Part shown: piece by piece, positions 18,492 to 26,789 of the stretch | Numbering within the stretch: position 1 is the stretch's first letter | Layout of the letters: each line of letters opens with the position of its first letter | Assembly: GCF_000022085.1 (NCBI RefSeq) | Contig: NC_011894.1 | Coordinates: 212,501 to 276,500 of the forward strand | Source of the DNA: Methylobacterium nodulans ORS 2060 | GTDB taxonomy: Bacteria; Pseudomonadota; Alphaproteobacteria; Rhizobiales; Beijerinckiaceae | DNA length: 64,000 nt | Reading direction: 5' to 3' | Program-made: the position numbers and the translations under genes | The notes under the pieces: model-generated | Database searches by the model: none | What the model was told of the DNA's origin: nothing | What the model saw: the letters and a program-made list of their open reading frames with translations, nothing else

Positions 18492-18615
18492 ATGCGGCTT
18501 CCAGTTGATCTGTTCCAAGACGAGTCCGCGCGGGGAACCCCTCTCCCGTGCGGGAGAGGGGATCCCGCGGTTCCCGCGCCCTCTCGTTTCCGAACAGATC
18601 ACCCGGAAGCCGTAT
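18492..18615. repeat. Family-B repeat, copy B2 with nested hairpin
   Basis: The outer arms begin ATGCGGCTTCC (left) and, as reverse complement, ATACGGCTTCC (right), and both continue to GATCTGTTC. Between them lies a hairpin of CCCCTCTCCCG and CGGGAGAGGGG. It occupies most of the gap between recJ and pntB. Confidence 0.8.
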
Positions 18616-18633
18616 CATGCCCCCTCGCCGCAA

Positions 18634-18661
18634 TAAAAAAGCGGGGCGCTAAGGCCCCGCT
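18634..18661 (-). terminator. Rho-independent terminator of the pnt operon
   Basis: On the minus strand AGCGGGGC, a six-base loop, GCCCCGCT, then a run of Ts. It begins 24 bases after the pntB stop codon. Confidence 0.9.
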
Positions 18662-18684
18662 CGATTCGCCATCGCAAGCCCGGT

Positions 18685-20082
18685 TCAGAAGCTCTTGACG
18701 ATCTCGTCGACCACCTTCTTGGCGTCGCCGAACAGCATCATGGTGTTGTCGCGGAAGAACACCTCGTTCTCGACGCCTGCATAGCCCGAGCCCATGCCGC
18801 GCTTGACGAACAGCACGGTCTTGGCCTTCTCCACGTCGAGGATCGGCATGCCGAAGATCGGCGATTGCGGATCCGTCTTGGCGGCCGGGTTGGTGACGTC
18901 GTTGGCGCCGATCACGAAGGCGACATCCGCCTGCGGGAACTCGCCGTTGATGTCCTCCAGCTCGAACACCTCGTCGTAGGGCACGTTCGCCTCGGCGAGG
19001 AGCACGTTCATGTGGCCCGGCATGCGGCCCGCCACCGGGTGGATGGCGTACTTGACCTCGACGCCCTCCTTCTTGAGCTGGTCGGCCATCTCGCGGAGCG
19101 AGTGCTGGGCCTGCGCCACCGCCATGCCGTAGCCCGGCACGATGATGACCTTCTCGGCATTCTTCATGATGAAGGCCGCATCGTCCGCCGAGCCCTGCTT
19201 CACCGGCCGCGCCTCGACCTGCCCGCCGGCCGCGACGGCGGATTCGCCGCCGAAGCCGCCCAGGATCACCGAGATGAACGAGCGGTTCATCGCGTGGCAC
19301 ATGATGTAGGACAGGATCGCGCCCGAGGAGCCGACCAGGGAGCCGGTGATGATCAGCGCGAGGTTGCCGAGCGTGAAGCCGATGCCCGCCGCGGCCCAGC
19401 CCGAATAGGAGTTGAGCATCGAGACGACGACCGGCATGTCGGCGCCGCCGATCGGGATGATCAGGAGCCCGCCCAGCGCGAAGGACAGGAGCACGATCAG
19501 CCAGAAGAGGACCTTGCTCTCGTTGGCGATGAAGGTCGCGAGCAGGACGACGAGCAGGACGCCCAGCAGGATGTTGATGAGGTGCCGCTGCGGCAGCATG
19601 ATCGGCTTGCCCGACATGCGCCCGTCGAGCTTGAGGAAGGCGATCACCGAGCCCGTGAAGGTGATGGCGCCGATGGCGACGCCGAGCCCCATCTCGAACA
19701 AGGACTGCTTGTGGATGTGGCCGCCTTCCAGGATGCCGAAGGCATGCGGCGCGTAGAGCGCGCCCGCCGCCACTGCCACGGCCGCGAGACCGACGAGGGA
19801 GTGGAAGGCCGCCACGAGCTGCGGCATCGCGGTCATCGGCACGCGCCGGGCGATGACGGCGCCCACGCCGCCGCCGATTCCGAGGCCGAGCAGCACCAGC
19901 AACCACGCGCCCGCGCCGGCAGGCGCGTGGCCGACGAGCGTGGTCAGGATCGCGATCCCCATGCCGACCATGCCGTACAGGTTGCCCTGCCGGGAGGTGG
20001 TCGGGTGCGACAGGCCCCGCAGCGCCATGATGAACAGGACGCCGGCGACGATGTAGAGAAGGGAAGAGATGTTCTCCGACAT
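18685..20082 (-). CDS. pntB: NAD(P) transhydrogenase subunit beta
   Basis: 465 residues, the usual PntB length. The N-terminal half has about nine membrane helices forming the proton channel. The C-terminal half is the NADP(H)-binding dIII domain, with VPGYGMAVAQAQH, HPVAGRMPGHMNVLLAEA, VIGANDVTNPAA and VFVKRGMGSGYAGVEN-type stretches. The enzyme couples proton entry to reduction of NADP+ by NADH. It is last in the pntAA-pntAB-pntB order with 4 bp to the preceding gene, and a strong terminator follows. Confidence 0.97.
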   Translation of the reverse strand: MSENISSLLYIVAGVLFIMALRGLSHPTTSRQGNLYGMVGMGIAILTTLVGHAPAGAGAWLLVLLGLGIGGGVGAVIARRVPMTAMPQLVAAFHSLVGLAAVAVAAGALYAPHAFGILEGGHIHKQSLFEMGLGVAIGAITFTGSVIAFLKLDGRMSGKPIMLPQRHLINILLGVLLVVLLATFIANESKVLFWLIVLLSFALGGLLIIPIGGADMPVVVSMLNSYSGWAAAGIGFTLGNLALIITGSLVGSSGAILSYIMCHAMNRSFISVILGGFGGESAVAAGGQVEARPVKQGSADDAAFIMKNAEKVIIVPGYGMAVAQAQHSLREMADQLKKEGVEVKYAIHPVAGRMPGHMNVLLAEANVPYDEVFELEDINGEFPQADVAFVIGANDVTNPAAKTDPQSPIFGMPILDVEKAKTVLFVKRGMGSGYAGVENEVFFRDNTMMLFGDAKKVVDEIVKSF

Positions 20083-20086
20083 CGCG

Positions 20087-20536
20087 TCACGCCTTCTTCT
20101 TGTACATGCCGAGCATGCGCTGGGTGACGAGGAAGCCGCCGAAGATGTTCACGCTCGCGAAGACGAGGCCGAGGAAGCCGAGGAAGCGGGCAATTCCGGT
20201 GCCCTTCTCGACGAGCGGAACGCCGACCGCGAGGAGCGCGCCGACCACGATCACCGACGAGATCGCGTTGGTGACCGACATCAGGGGGGTGTGGAGGGCC
20301 GGGGTCACCGACCAGACCACGTAATAGCCGACGAAGATCGCCAGCACGAAGATCGCGAGGCGGAACACGGTGGGATCGACCGCGCCGTGGGTGACGGCCG
20401 CGATGCCGTGGCCGGCCGCATCGGCGATGGCCTGGGCTTGTTCGGCGGCCTTGGCCGCGATGTCGGCGGCGGTCCGGGCGGCGGCAGCCGCCGCGCGCGC
20501 CTGCTCGGCCGCCTGGTCTGGAGGAAGCGTCGCCAT
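20087..20536 (-). CDS. pntAB: NAD(P) transhydrogenase subunit alpha part 2
   Basis: 149 residues. An Ala-rich N-terminal extension of about 50 residues precedes the conserved membrane part, with helices at [18 protein letters not shown], then [27 protein letters not shown] sequence and [17 protein letters not shown]. This is the dII membrane segment of PntA, a separate polypeptide in many alphaproteobacteria. It lies 17 bp after pntAA and 4 bp before pntB. The long Ala-rich N-terminus exceeds that of typical members (about 100 residues). Confidence 0.95.
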   Translation of the reverse strand: MATLPPDQAAEQARAAAAAARTAADIAAKAAEQAQAIADAAGHGIAAVTHGAVDPTVFRLAIFVLAIFVGYYVVWSVTPALHTPLMSVTNAISSVIVVGALLAVGVPLVEKGTGIARFLGFLGLVFASVNIFGGFLVTQRMLGMYKKKA

Positions 20537-20553
20537 GAAGGTCTCCGCGGGGA

Positions 20554-21693
20554 TCAGGCGTTGGGCTGGAAGTTCGGATGGATGACGGCGCCGTCGCGCG
20601 TCAGGCAGGTCGCCTTGACGAGCTCGTCATCCCACTTCACGGCGAGGCTCTTCGACGCCTTGTCGATCAGGGTCTCGACGAAGGCATAGAGATTGCGCGC
20701 GTAGAGGCTCGACGAGGTGGCGGCGAGGCGGCCCGGCACGTTGGCGTAGGCCACGATCTTCACGCCGTTCGGCGTCTCGACGATCTCGTCGGCCTTGGCG
20801 CCCTCGACATTGCCGCCGCGCTCCACCGCGAGGTCGACCAGCACGGAGCCCGGCCGCATCGCCGCAATCATCTCGGCGGTGACGAGCCTGGGGGCGGGAC
20901 GGCCCGGGATCAGCGCCGTGGTGATGACGATGTCCTGCTTGGCGATGTGGCTCGCCACCAGCTCCGCCTGCTTGCGGCGGTACTCGGCCGACATCTCCTT
21001 GGCGTAGCCGCCCGCGGTCTCGGCCTGCTTGAACTCCTCGTCCTCGACGGCGATGAACTTGGCGCCGAGCGACTCGACCTGCTCCTTGGCGGCCGGGCGC
21101 ACGTCGGTCGCCGTCACCACGGCGCCGAGGCGGCGTGCGGTGGCGATGGCCTGGAGCCCGGCGACGCCGGCCCCCATCACGAAGACGCGGGCCGCCGGCA
21201 CGGTGCCGGCCGCGGTCATCATCATGGGCAGCGCCCGGCCGTAGACGGCGGCCCCGTCCACCACGGCGCGGTAGCCGGCGAGGTTCGCCTGGCTCGACAG
21301 CACGTCCATCACCTGCGCGCGGGTGATGCGCGGCATCAGCTCCATGGCGATGGCGGCAACCCCCGCATCGGCCAGGGCCTTGATCTCGGCCTCGTGGCCG
21401 TAGGGGTCCATGATCCCGACGACGATCGCTCCGCGCTTGAGCCCCGGGAGCTCCTCGGCGGCCGGCCGGCGGACGCGCAGCACGATTTCGGCATCCTTCG
21501 CGGCCGCGGCTGCGTCCGGCGCAATGGTCGCGCCGACGGCCTCGAACTCGCTGTCGGGAAGCCCGGCCTTGGCGCCGGCACCCGACTGGACCGTCACGTC
21601 GGCGCCGAGCGACTTGTATTTCTTGACCGTCTCGGGGATCGCCGCGACGCGCGGCTCCGCCGGGTCGGTCTCGGATAGCACCGCGATCCGCAT
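20554..21693 (-). CDS. pntAA: NAD(P) transhydrogenase subunit alpha part 1
   Basis: 379 residues forming the soluble NAD(H)-binding dI domain. It begins [20 protein letters not shown]. It contains [20 protein letters not shown], the Rossmann glycine motif, then [17 protein letters not shown], and later [17 protein letters not shown] and [16 protein letters not shown]. It is the first gene of the pnt operon. A terminator-like hairpin upstream separates it from the subunit IV-like gene. Confidence 0.97.
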   Translation of the reverse strand: MRIAVLSETDPAEPRVAAIPETVKKYKSLGADVTVQSGAGAKAGLPDSEFEAVGATIAPDAAAAAKDAEIVLRVRRPAAEELPGLKRGAIVVGIMDPYGHEAEIKALADAGVAAIAMELMPRITRAQVMDVLSSQANLAGYRAVVDGAAVYGRALPMMMTAAGTVPAARVFVMGAGVAGLQAIATARRLGAVVTATDVRPAAKEQVESLGAKFIAVEDEEFKQAETAGGYAKEMSAEYRRKQAELVASHIAKQDIVITTALIPGRPAPRLVTAEMIAAMRPGSVLVDLAVERGGNVEGAKADEIVETPNGVKIVAYANVPGRLAATSSSLYARNLYAFVETLIDKASKSLAVKWDDELVKATCLTRDGAVIHPNFQPNA

Positions 21694-21850
21694 CCATTCA
21701 TCCTTCGGTCATGTGTGGAGAACGGCTGCCGGCGACGCCGGCACCGAGGGGAGACCCACACAACCGTGAAGCTGATTCCTCCCGCCGAGATCGCCTCTAG
21801 TGTATTTTTTCGAGCTTTGAAAGCGCGGCGCGGCCATTCGCACACAACGC

Positions 21851-21884
21851 GAAAGGCCGCTGCCTTGCCGGGCAGCGGCCTTTC
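21851..21884 (-). terminator. Terminator-like hairpin upstream of pntAA
   Basis: AAAGGCCGCTGCC (21852-21864) pairs perfectly with GGCAGCGGCCTTT (21871-21883) around six bases. It follows the subunit IV-like gene on the minus strand, though only a short T run is present. Confidence 0.7.
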
Positions 21885-21912
21885 GCCGGTCTCAGGCAGT
21901 TCCGAATGCGGA

Positions 21913-22206
21913 TCAGTACAGGGCGAGAAGAACCGCGAGCAGCACCGCCACCGCTCCCGGCGCCCGCCAGCCGAGCGCCGGCGCCAGGGCGCCGACCGCG
22001 CCGGCGAGGCCCGACAGCACGACGCCGAAGATCGCCGTGAGCCACGCCTCGCGGATCCCGCCGATCCCGAGCGACAGAATCCAGCAGACCACGACCGTGG
22101 TGGCGATCTCCACGAAGCGCACGAAGCCGCGATAGGTCGCCTCGTGGGTGTCCCCGTCCATGGAGGGCCCGTAAGCGTCGTTGGAGGCGTGGTTGCTGCT
22201 AGCCAT
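21913..22206 (-). CDS. aa3-type cytochrome oxidase subunit IV-like small membrane protein
   Basis: 97 residues. A short soluble lead with MDGDTHEATYRGFVRFVEI is followed by two hydrophobic segments. The xxxHExTYxxFxR lead before a helix is the signature of the small bacterial aa3-oxidase subunit IV family, whose genes often sit beside pnt genes in alphaproteobacteria. That family usually has one helix; here a second hydrophobic stretch makes the protein longer. It may stabilise a membrane complex; the partner is not shown. Confidence 0.7.
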   Translation of the reverse strand: MASSNHASNDAYGPSMDGDTHEATYRGFVRFVEIATTVVVCWILSLGIGGIREAWLTAIFGVVLSGLAGAVGALAPALGWRAPGAVAVLLAVLLALY

Positions 22207-22352
22207 TCTGCGGGGGCCCCGGTCGTCTCGGTGTTGGGAGGCGCTTTAGCGCATGGTCCGGGTTGCGGCAATGCAGGAGGCACCGGGATCGGCACCCCCA
22301 TTCGGGTGAGACGGAGCGCGTGGGCGAAGCGGGATTAAACGCGCTTCCCGCC

Positions 22353-23714
22353 TCACGCGGGGAGCGGCAGCTTCGCCGCTTCGAGCGCCATCTTCTGGCG
22401 GGCCGCCAGCTCATCAAGGGAGAAGCGGTCGATCTCGGCCTCGAACAGGCGGTGATAGTTCAACTCCGAGCGCAGGTGCAGGAACACCGCCCCGAGCCCC
22501 ACCGCCGCCCGGTCCATGAACACGAATTCCCGCGGCACGGTGACGGGGCCGCGCTCCTTGAGGGCGCGGTGCACCTCGAAGGCCTGGCGCCGGCCGTATT
22601 CGCCGGGCTTCACCCCATCGGCCACCGTGCGCACGCGGTCCTCGAGGAGCGGCCCATAGATGAACCGTGCCCAGATGTTGAGGATGTCGATCAACTCGCG
22701 GTTGAGCCGGCGGAAGCCCCAGCTCTCGTAGGCATGGACGATGCGCTCCTGGTCATCGTGCAGGAGGCCCCGGTAGAGATCGACCACGCCGCCGACGAAG
22801 CGCGGGTGGAAGATGCGGATGCAGCCGTAATCGAGCAGGTTGATGCCCTGCGGCTCGCCGCCCTCCGAGAACACCGTGTAGTTGCCGAGATGCGGGTCCC
22901 CGTGGATGACGGCGGCGCGGCTGAAGGGGTGCCACCACGCCTTGAACATCGCGTGGGCGAGCCGGTTGCGGATCTCCAGCGGGGCCTGCGCGAAGGTCAG
23001 GATCTTCTCGCCCTCGAGCCAGTCGAGGGTCAGCAGGCGCTTCGTCGTGAGGCCCGGATGCACGCCGGGCACCCGGACGGTCGCGATGTCGCGCAGCACC
23101 TCGCTGTAGAGGGCGGCATGCTTGGCCTCGCGCAGGTAGTCGAGCTCCTCCCGCACCCGGTCGCCGATCTCCTTGGCGATCTCGCGGGTGTCGATGGCGA
23201 TGCGCATGCGCCGGTGCAGCGCGAAGGCGAATTCGAGCTGCTTGAGATCCGCCTCGACGGCGGATTGCATGTCCGGGTACTGGAGCTTGCAGGCGAGCGG
23301 GGCGCCGTCCCGGGTCGCGGCCCGGTGCACCTGGCCGAGGGAGGCGGCCGCGGAGGGCTTCAGGTCGAAGCTGCCGAAGCGGCTCTGCCAATCGGCCCCG
23401 AGTTCGGCCGCCATGCGCCGCTTGACGAAGGCGGCGCCCATCGGCGGCGCCTCGGATTGCAGCTTCTGCAGCTCCTGGGCGTATTCGGGCGGCAGCAGAT
23501 CGGGAACGGTGGCGAGAAGCTGCGCCACCTTCATGATCGGCCCCTTCAGGCCCCCGAGGGCCTGAGCCAGGGCGGCGGCGTTCGACAGCTCCTCGCCCTT
23601 CCGGCCGAGCAGCCGGGACCCCGCCATCCGGGCCGCGACGCCGCCCATATTGGCGCCGACCCGGGCATAGCGGGCGGCGCGGGCGGAGAAGCGGTTGGCT
23701 TCGGTGTCGGACAT
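22353..23714 (-). CDS. ABC1/UbiB-family atypical kinase
   Basis: 453 residues from ATG 23714. ABC1-family marks: the Ala-rich loop with SAAASLGQVHRA, LACKLQYP with the conserved Lys, an N-terminal region with IMKVAQLLATVPD in place of the KxGQ motif, the catalytic loop VIHGDPHLGNYTV, and LLDYGC where most members have DFG. No C-terminal membrane helices are obvious, unlike E. coli UbiB, so this is closer to the soluble AarF/ABC1 (ADCK-like) branch. A role in quinone or lipid homeostasis is possible. Confidence 0.88.
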   Translation of the reverse strand: MSDTEANRFSARAARYARVGANMGGVAARMAGSRLLGRKGEELSNAAALAQALGGLKGPIMKVAQLLATVPDLLPPEYAQELQKLQSEAPPMGAAFVKRRMAAELGADWQSRFGSFDLKPSAAASLGQVHRAATRDGAPLACKLQYPDMQSAVEADLKQLEFAFALHRRMRIAIDTREIAKEIGDRVREELDYLREAKHAALYSEVLRDIATVRVPGVHPGLTTKRLLTLDWLEGEKILTFAQAPLEIRNRLAHAMFKAWWHPFSRAAVIHGDPHLGNYTVFSEGGEPQGINLLDYGCIRIFHPRFVGGVVDLYRGLLHDDQERIVHAYESWGFRRLNRELIDILNIWARFIYGPLLEDRVRTVADGVKPGEYGRRQAFEVHRALKERGPVTVPREFVFMDRAAVGLGAVFLHLRSELNYHRLFEAEIDRFSLDELAARQKMALEAAKLPLPA

Positions 23715-23785
23715 GCGCGGAAACTCACCGGAAGGCGTTGGCGGGCCTCGATTCCAACGGGCATCGCCAATGACCGTTGGTTCCG

Positions 23786-23868
23786 GTCTCGCATGGTCGC
23801 CAAGCCGGACGCTTGGCGACCATGCGAGACAGGTCAACGGCCCGAGCTGCCGATGCATCGGGCCGTTG
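23786..23868. repeat. Two adjacent perfect hairpins (second is family-C copy C2)
   Basis: Hairpin 1: 20-bp perfect arms at 23786-23805 and 23811-23830 with a five-base loop. Hairpin 2: CAACGGCCCGA (23835-23845) with TCGGGCCGTTG (23858-23868). They lie between the CsoR/FrmR-like gene and the ABC1 kinase gene. No T run follows on the minus strand. Confidence 0.8.
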
Positions 23869-23929
23869 GCATGAGATATGTCCCGGCGACGGTTCCGCTA
23901 GGCCGCCGGGCGGGATGGTCGCACCGGCG

Positions 23930-24241
23930 TCAGGACTGCCGCAGGGCGCTGCGCAGCGCCCGGATCATCTCCTCGACCGCCCCGTCGCGATCATGGCTGC
24001 TCACCGCATATTGCACGGACGCGTCGAGATGGTCGCTGATCAGCTGCAGCGCCGCCTCCCGCACCGCAGCCGTGATGGCGTTCATCTGCTGCACCTCGTC
24101 CAGGCAGTAGCGGTCCTCCTGCACCATGGACTGAAGGCCGCGAACCTGCCCCTCGATCCGCTTCAAGCGCTGCAGAATCGGCCGCTTCTCCTCCTCGGTG
24201 CGGCGGATCTGAAGGCGTCCATCCTGGTAGGTGTAGTCCAT
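23930..24241 (-). CDS. CsoR/RcnR/FrmR-family transcriptional repressor
   Basis: 103 residues from ATG 24241, all helical, with the family core RLKRIEGQVRGLQSMVQEDRY and then CLDEVQQMNAITAAV. In this family a Cys on helix 2 and residues on the following helix bind the effector. Here Cys46 and His71 are present but the fourth position after the His is Ser75, not the Cys of copper-sensing CsoR. That pattern is nearer to formaldehyde- or other-metal-sensing members, so the ligand is open. The start is uncertain; further in-frame starts lie up to 51 bp upstream. Confidence 0.85.
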   Translation of the reverse strand: MDYTYQDGRLQIRRTEEEKRPILQRLKRIEGQVRGLQSMVQEDRYCLDEVQQMNAITAAVREAALQLISDHLDASVQYAVSSHDRDGAVEEMIRALRSALRQS

Positions 24242-24658
24242 GACCATCCGATCCGGTTCGTCCGCGGCCCGCATGCGAGGAGATTGCGGCACGACTGTTC
24301 GAGCTCGCAGGGACGACCGCTGTCCTGTCTCTACGGAAGCCGAACGGATCGGATATTTCGGCCCTTCCGGTCAAGGCCGATCGCGCCAGTCCGCCAGGTA
24401 TGTTCACGCCCGTGCCCGGCCGGCGACAGAATCCCGCGCCCGGCCGGGCCGATCCAACCGGCTCAGGCCGGCTAGGCCCGGCCGATTTTCCCGGCTTAGC
24501 CCGCCGCAGGCCGAGTGGTCGCCAGACGTCACCACAGAGCATCCTCGTCCGAACACTCTGGCGAATTCTCGCGAAACGCGCAACGGCGACCGCGTGACCG
24601 ATACCGGCCGAGCATCGGTCTCGCGATATCGCATGAAACCGTCGAGGCCAGCTCGGCT
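24242..24658. other. Intergenic region, GC-palindrome rich
   Basis: 417 bp between pepF and the CsoR/FrmR-like gene. It holds several short GCCGG/CCGGC palindromes around 24410-24505 but no gene or member of the dispersed repeat families that I can identify. The promoter of the repressor gene should lie near its left end. Confidence 0.35.
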
Positions 24659-26509
24659 TTAGGCCTCCATCTCTTCGAGTTCCGCGATCATGCCCTCGAT
24701 CATCGACAGGCCGATCTGCCAGAAGGACGGGTCGCGGGCGTCGAGCCCGAACGGGGCCAGGAGCTCGCCGTAGGGCTTGCTCCCGCCCGCCGACAGGAGC
24801 GCGAAGTAGCGGTCGACGAACCCCTCCTCGGCGTTCCGGTACACGCCGTAGAGCGAGTTCACGAGGCAGTCGCCGAAGGCGTAGGCATAGACGTAGAAGG
24901 GCGAGTGGATGAAGTGCGGGATATAGGCCCAGAAGGGCTCGTAGCCCGCATCCAGCCGGATCGCCGGCCCGAGGCTCTCGGCCTGGACGGACATCCAGAG
25001 GGCGCAGATCTGGTCGGCGGTGAGCTCGCCCGCGCGGCGCGCGAGGTGGAGCTCGCGCTCGAAGACGTAGAAGGCGATCTGCCGCACCACCGTGTTGATC
25101 ATGTCCTCGACCTTGGCGGCGAGGAGCGCCCGGCGCTGGCGGCGATCGGTCGTGGCGTCGAGCACGCGGCGGAAGGTCAGCATCTCGCCGAAGACGCTCG
25201 CGGTCTCGGCGAGCGTCAGCGGCGTCGGTGCCATCAGCGCCCCGTTGCCGGCGGCGAGCACCTGATGGACGCCATGGCCGAGCTCATGGGCGAGCGTCAT
25301 CACGTCCCGCGGCTTGCCCTGGTAGTTCACCAGCACGTAGGGGTGGGAAGAGGGCACGGTCGGATGCGCGAAGGCGCCGGGCGCCTTGCCGGGCCGCACC
25401 GGCGCGTCGATCCAGCCGCCGTCGAAGAAGGTGCGGGCGATCTCCGCCATGCGCGGCGAGAAGGCGCCGTAGGCCGACAGCACGGTCTCGCGCGCCTCGG
25501 CCCAGGGGATGGTGCGCTGCTCCACCTTCGGCAGCGGCGCGTTGCGGTCCCAATAGGCGAGGCTGTCGCGGCCGAACCACCGCGCCTTCAGCCGGTAGTA
25601 GCGGTGGGAGAGGCGCGGATAGGCGGCAGTCACTGCCTCCACGAGCGCCGCCACCACCTCCGGCTCGACCCGGTTGGCCAAGTGGCGGGAATCCGCCACG
25701 TCCCCGAAGCGGCGCCAGCGGTCCGCGATCTCCTTGTCCTTGGCGAGCGTGTTGGTGATGAGCGTGAAGAGCCGCAGATTCGCCCGGAAGACGCCGCTCA
25801 GCGCCTCGGCGGCGTCGCGGCGCAGGCCCTCGTCCGCATCCTGGAGCTTGTTGAGCGTCGGCTCCAGGGTGAGCAACTCGCCGCGCACCGGAAAGCGTAA
25901 GGAAGCGACCGTCTCGTCGAAGAGGCGGTTCCAGGCGGCCCGCCCGGTGACCGACTTCTCCAGGAGCAGCCGCTCCAGCTCGTCGCTGAGCTGGTGGGGC
26001 TTCTCGCGGCGGATGTCCTCGATCCAGGGTCGGTAGCGCGCGAGCGGCGGCAGCGCGGTTGCGGCGTCGAGCACCTCGTCGGGCACGCGGTTGAGTTCGA
26101 GGGTGAAGAACAGGAGGTCGCTCGACGCCGCGGTGAGCCGCTCCTGCGTGTCGCCGTAGAACTTGGCGCGGGCCGGATCGGTGGTGTCGCCCGAATAGAC
26201 CAGACCCGCGAAGGACAGGAGCCGGCCCATCAGGTCCTCCAGCGCCTCGTAGGCGGCGACCGCCGTCCCGAGGCGGTCGGAGGCGCCGTCCCCGGCTGCG
26301 AGCGCGGCGATCCTGCCCTGATAGGCCTCCGCGAAGGCCCGGCATTCGGCCTCGGCCCGGGCGAGATCGCGCGCGAAGGCGGGGTCGTCGAGGCCCGCAT
26401 AGAGATCCGAGAGGTCCCATTCGGGCAGCGGACCGAGATCGACGGCGCGTGCCATGGCCTGGGCCGCGCTCTGGGGGGCTTCCGATGGCGCGGCGGCTCG
26501 GGTCGGCAT
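24659..26509 (-). CDS. pepF: Oligoendopeptidase F family M3 metallopeptidase
   Basis: 616 residues with the zinc motif HELGHGVHQ (first His about 408) and a downstream Glu in ETASVFGEM, as expected for family M3B. The N-terminal half is helical with the LPEWDLSDLY opening typical of PepF. It hydrolyses oligopeptides in the cytoplasm; no signal peptide is seen. Length and motif order are normal. It is monocistronic. Confidence 0.94.
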   Translation of the reverse strand: MPTRAAAPSEAPQSAAQAMARAVDLGPLPEWDLSDLYAGLDDPAFARDLARAEAECRAFAEAYQGRIAALAAGDGASDRLGTAVAAYEALEDLMGRLLSFAGLVYSGDTTDPARAKFYGDTQERLTAASSDLLFFTLELNRVPDEVLDAATALPPLARYRPWIEDIRREKPHQLSDELERLLLEKSVTGRAAWNRLFDETVASLRFPVRGELLTLEPTLNKLQDADEGLRRDAAEALSGVFRANLRLFTLITNTLAKDKEIADRWRRFGDVADSRHLANRVEPEVVAALVEAVTAAYPRLSHRYYRLKARWFGRDSLAYWDRNAPLPKVEQRTIPWAEARETVLSAYGAFSPRMAEIARTFFDGGWIDAPVRPGKAPGAFAHPTVPSSHPYVLVNYQGKPRDVMTLAHELGHGVHQVLAAGNGALMAPTPLTLAETASVFGEMLTFRRVLDATTDRRQRRALLAAKVEDMINTVVRQIAFYVFERELHLARRAGELTADQICALWMSVQAESLGPAIRLDAGYEPFWAYIPHFIHSPFYVYAYAFGDCLVNSLYGVYRNAEEGFVDRYFALLSAGGSKPYGELLAPFGLDARDPSFWQIGLSMIEGMIAELEEMEA

Positions 26510-26789
26510 GGGCTCTCGTCCTCTCTGGTCGTGGACTAAAAATCAGCACCGTCATATCGGCCGCCGCGCGGCCCTGATCAACACGGCCCCCTGTCCCAAC
26601 GCCGTGAGCGCCGGCCGCCTCCCTCCGGGCGCGCAACAGTTCGTTGGCGTTAATCGCCACTTTACGGTTGTGGGCGAGCATCCGGTTCGAAACGAAACAG
26701 TCACGCGATTCGGCCACCGGAGGAGAGGCCCAAGGGCACGGGATGCCCCTCTCCTGCCCGCCGCCTTCGCTAAAGCCGAAAGGGACAGG

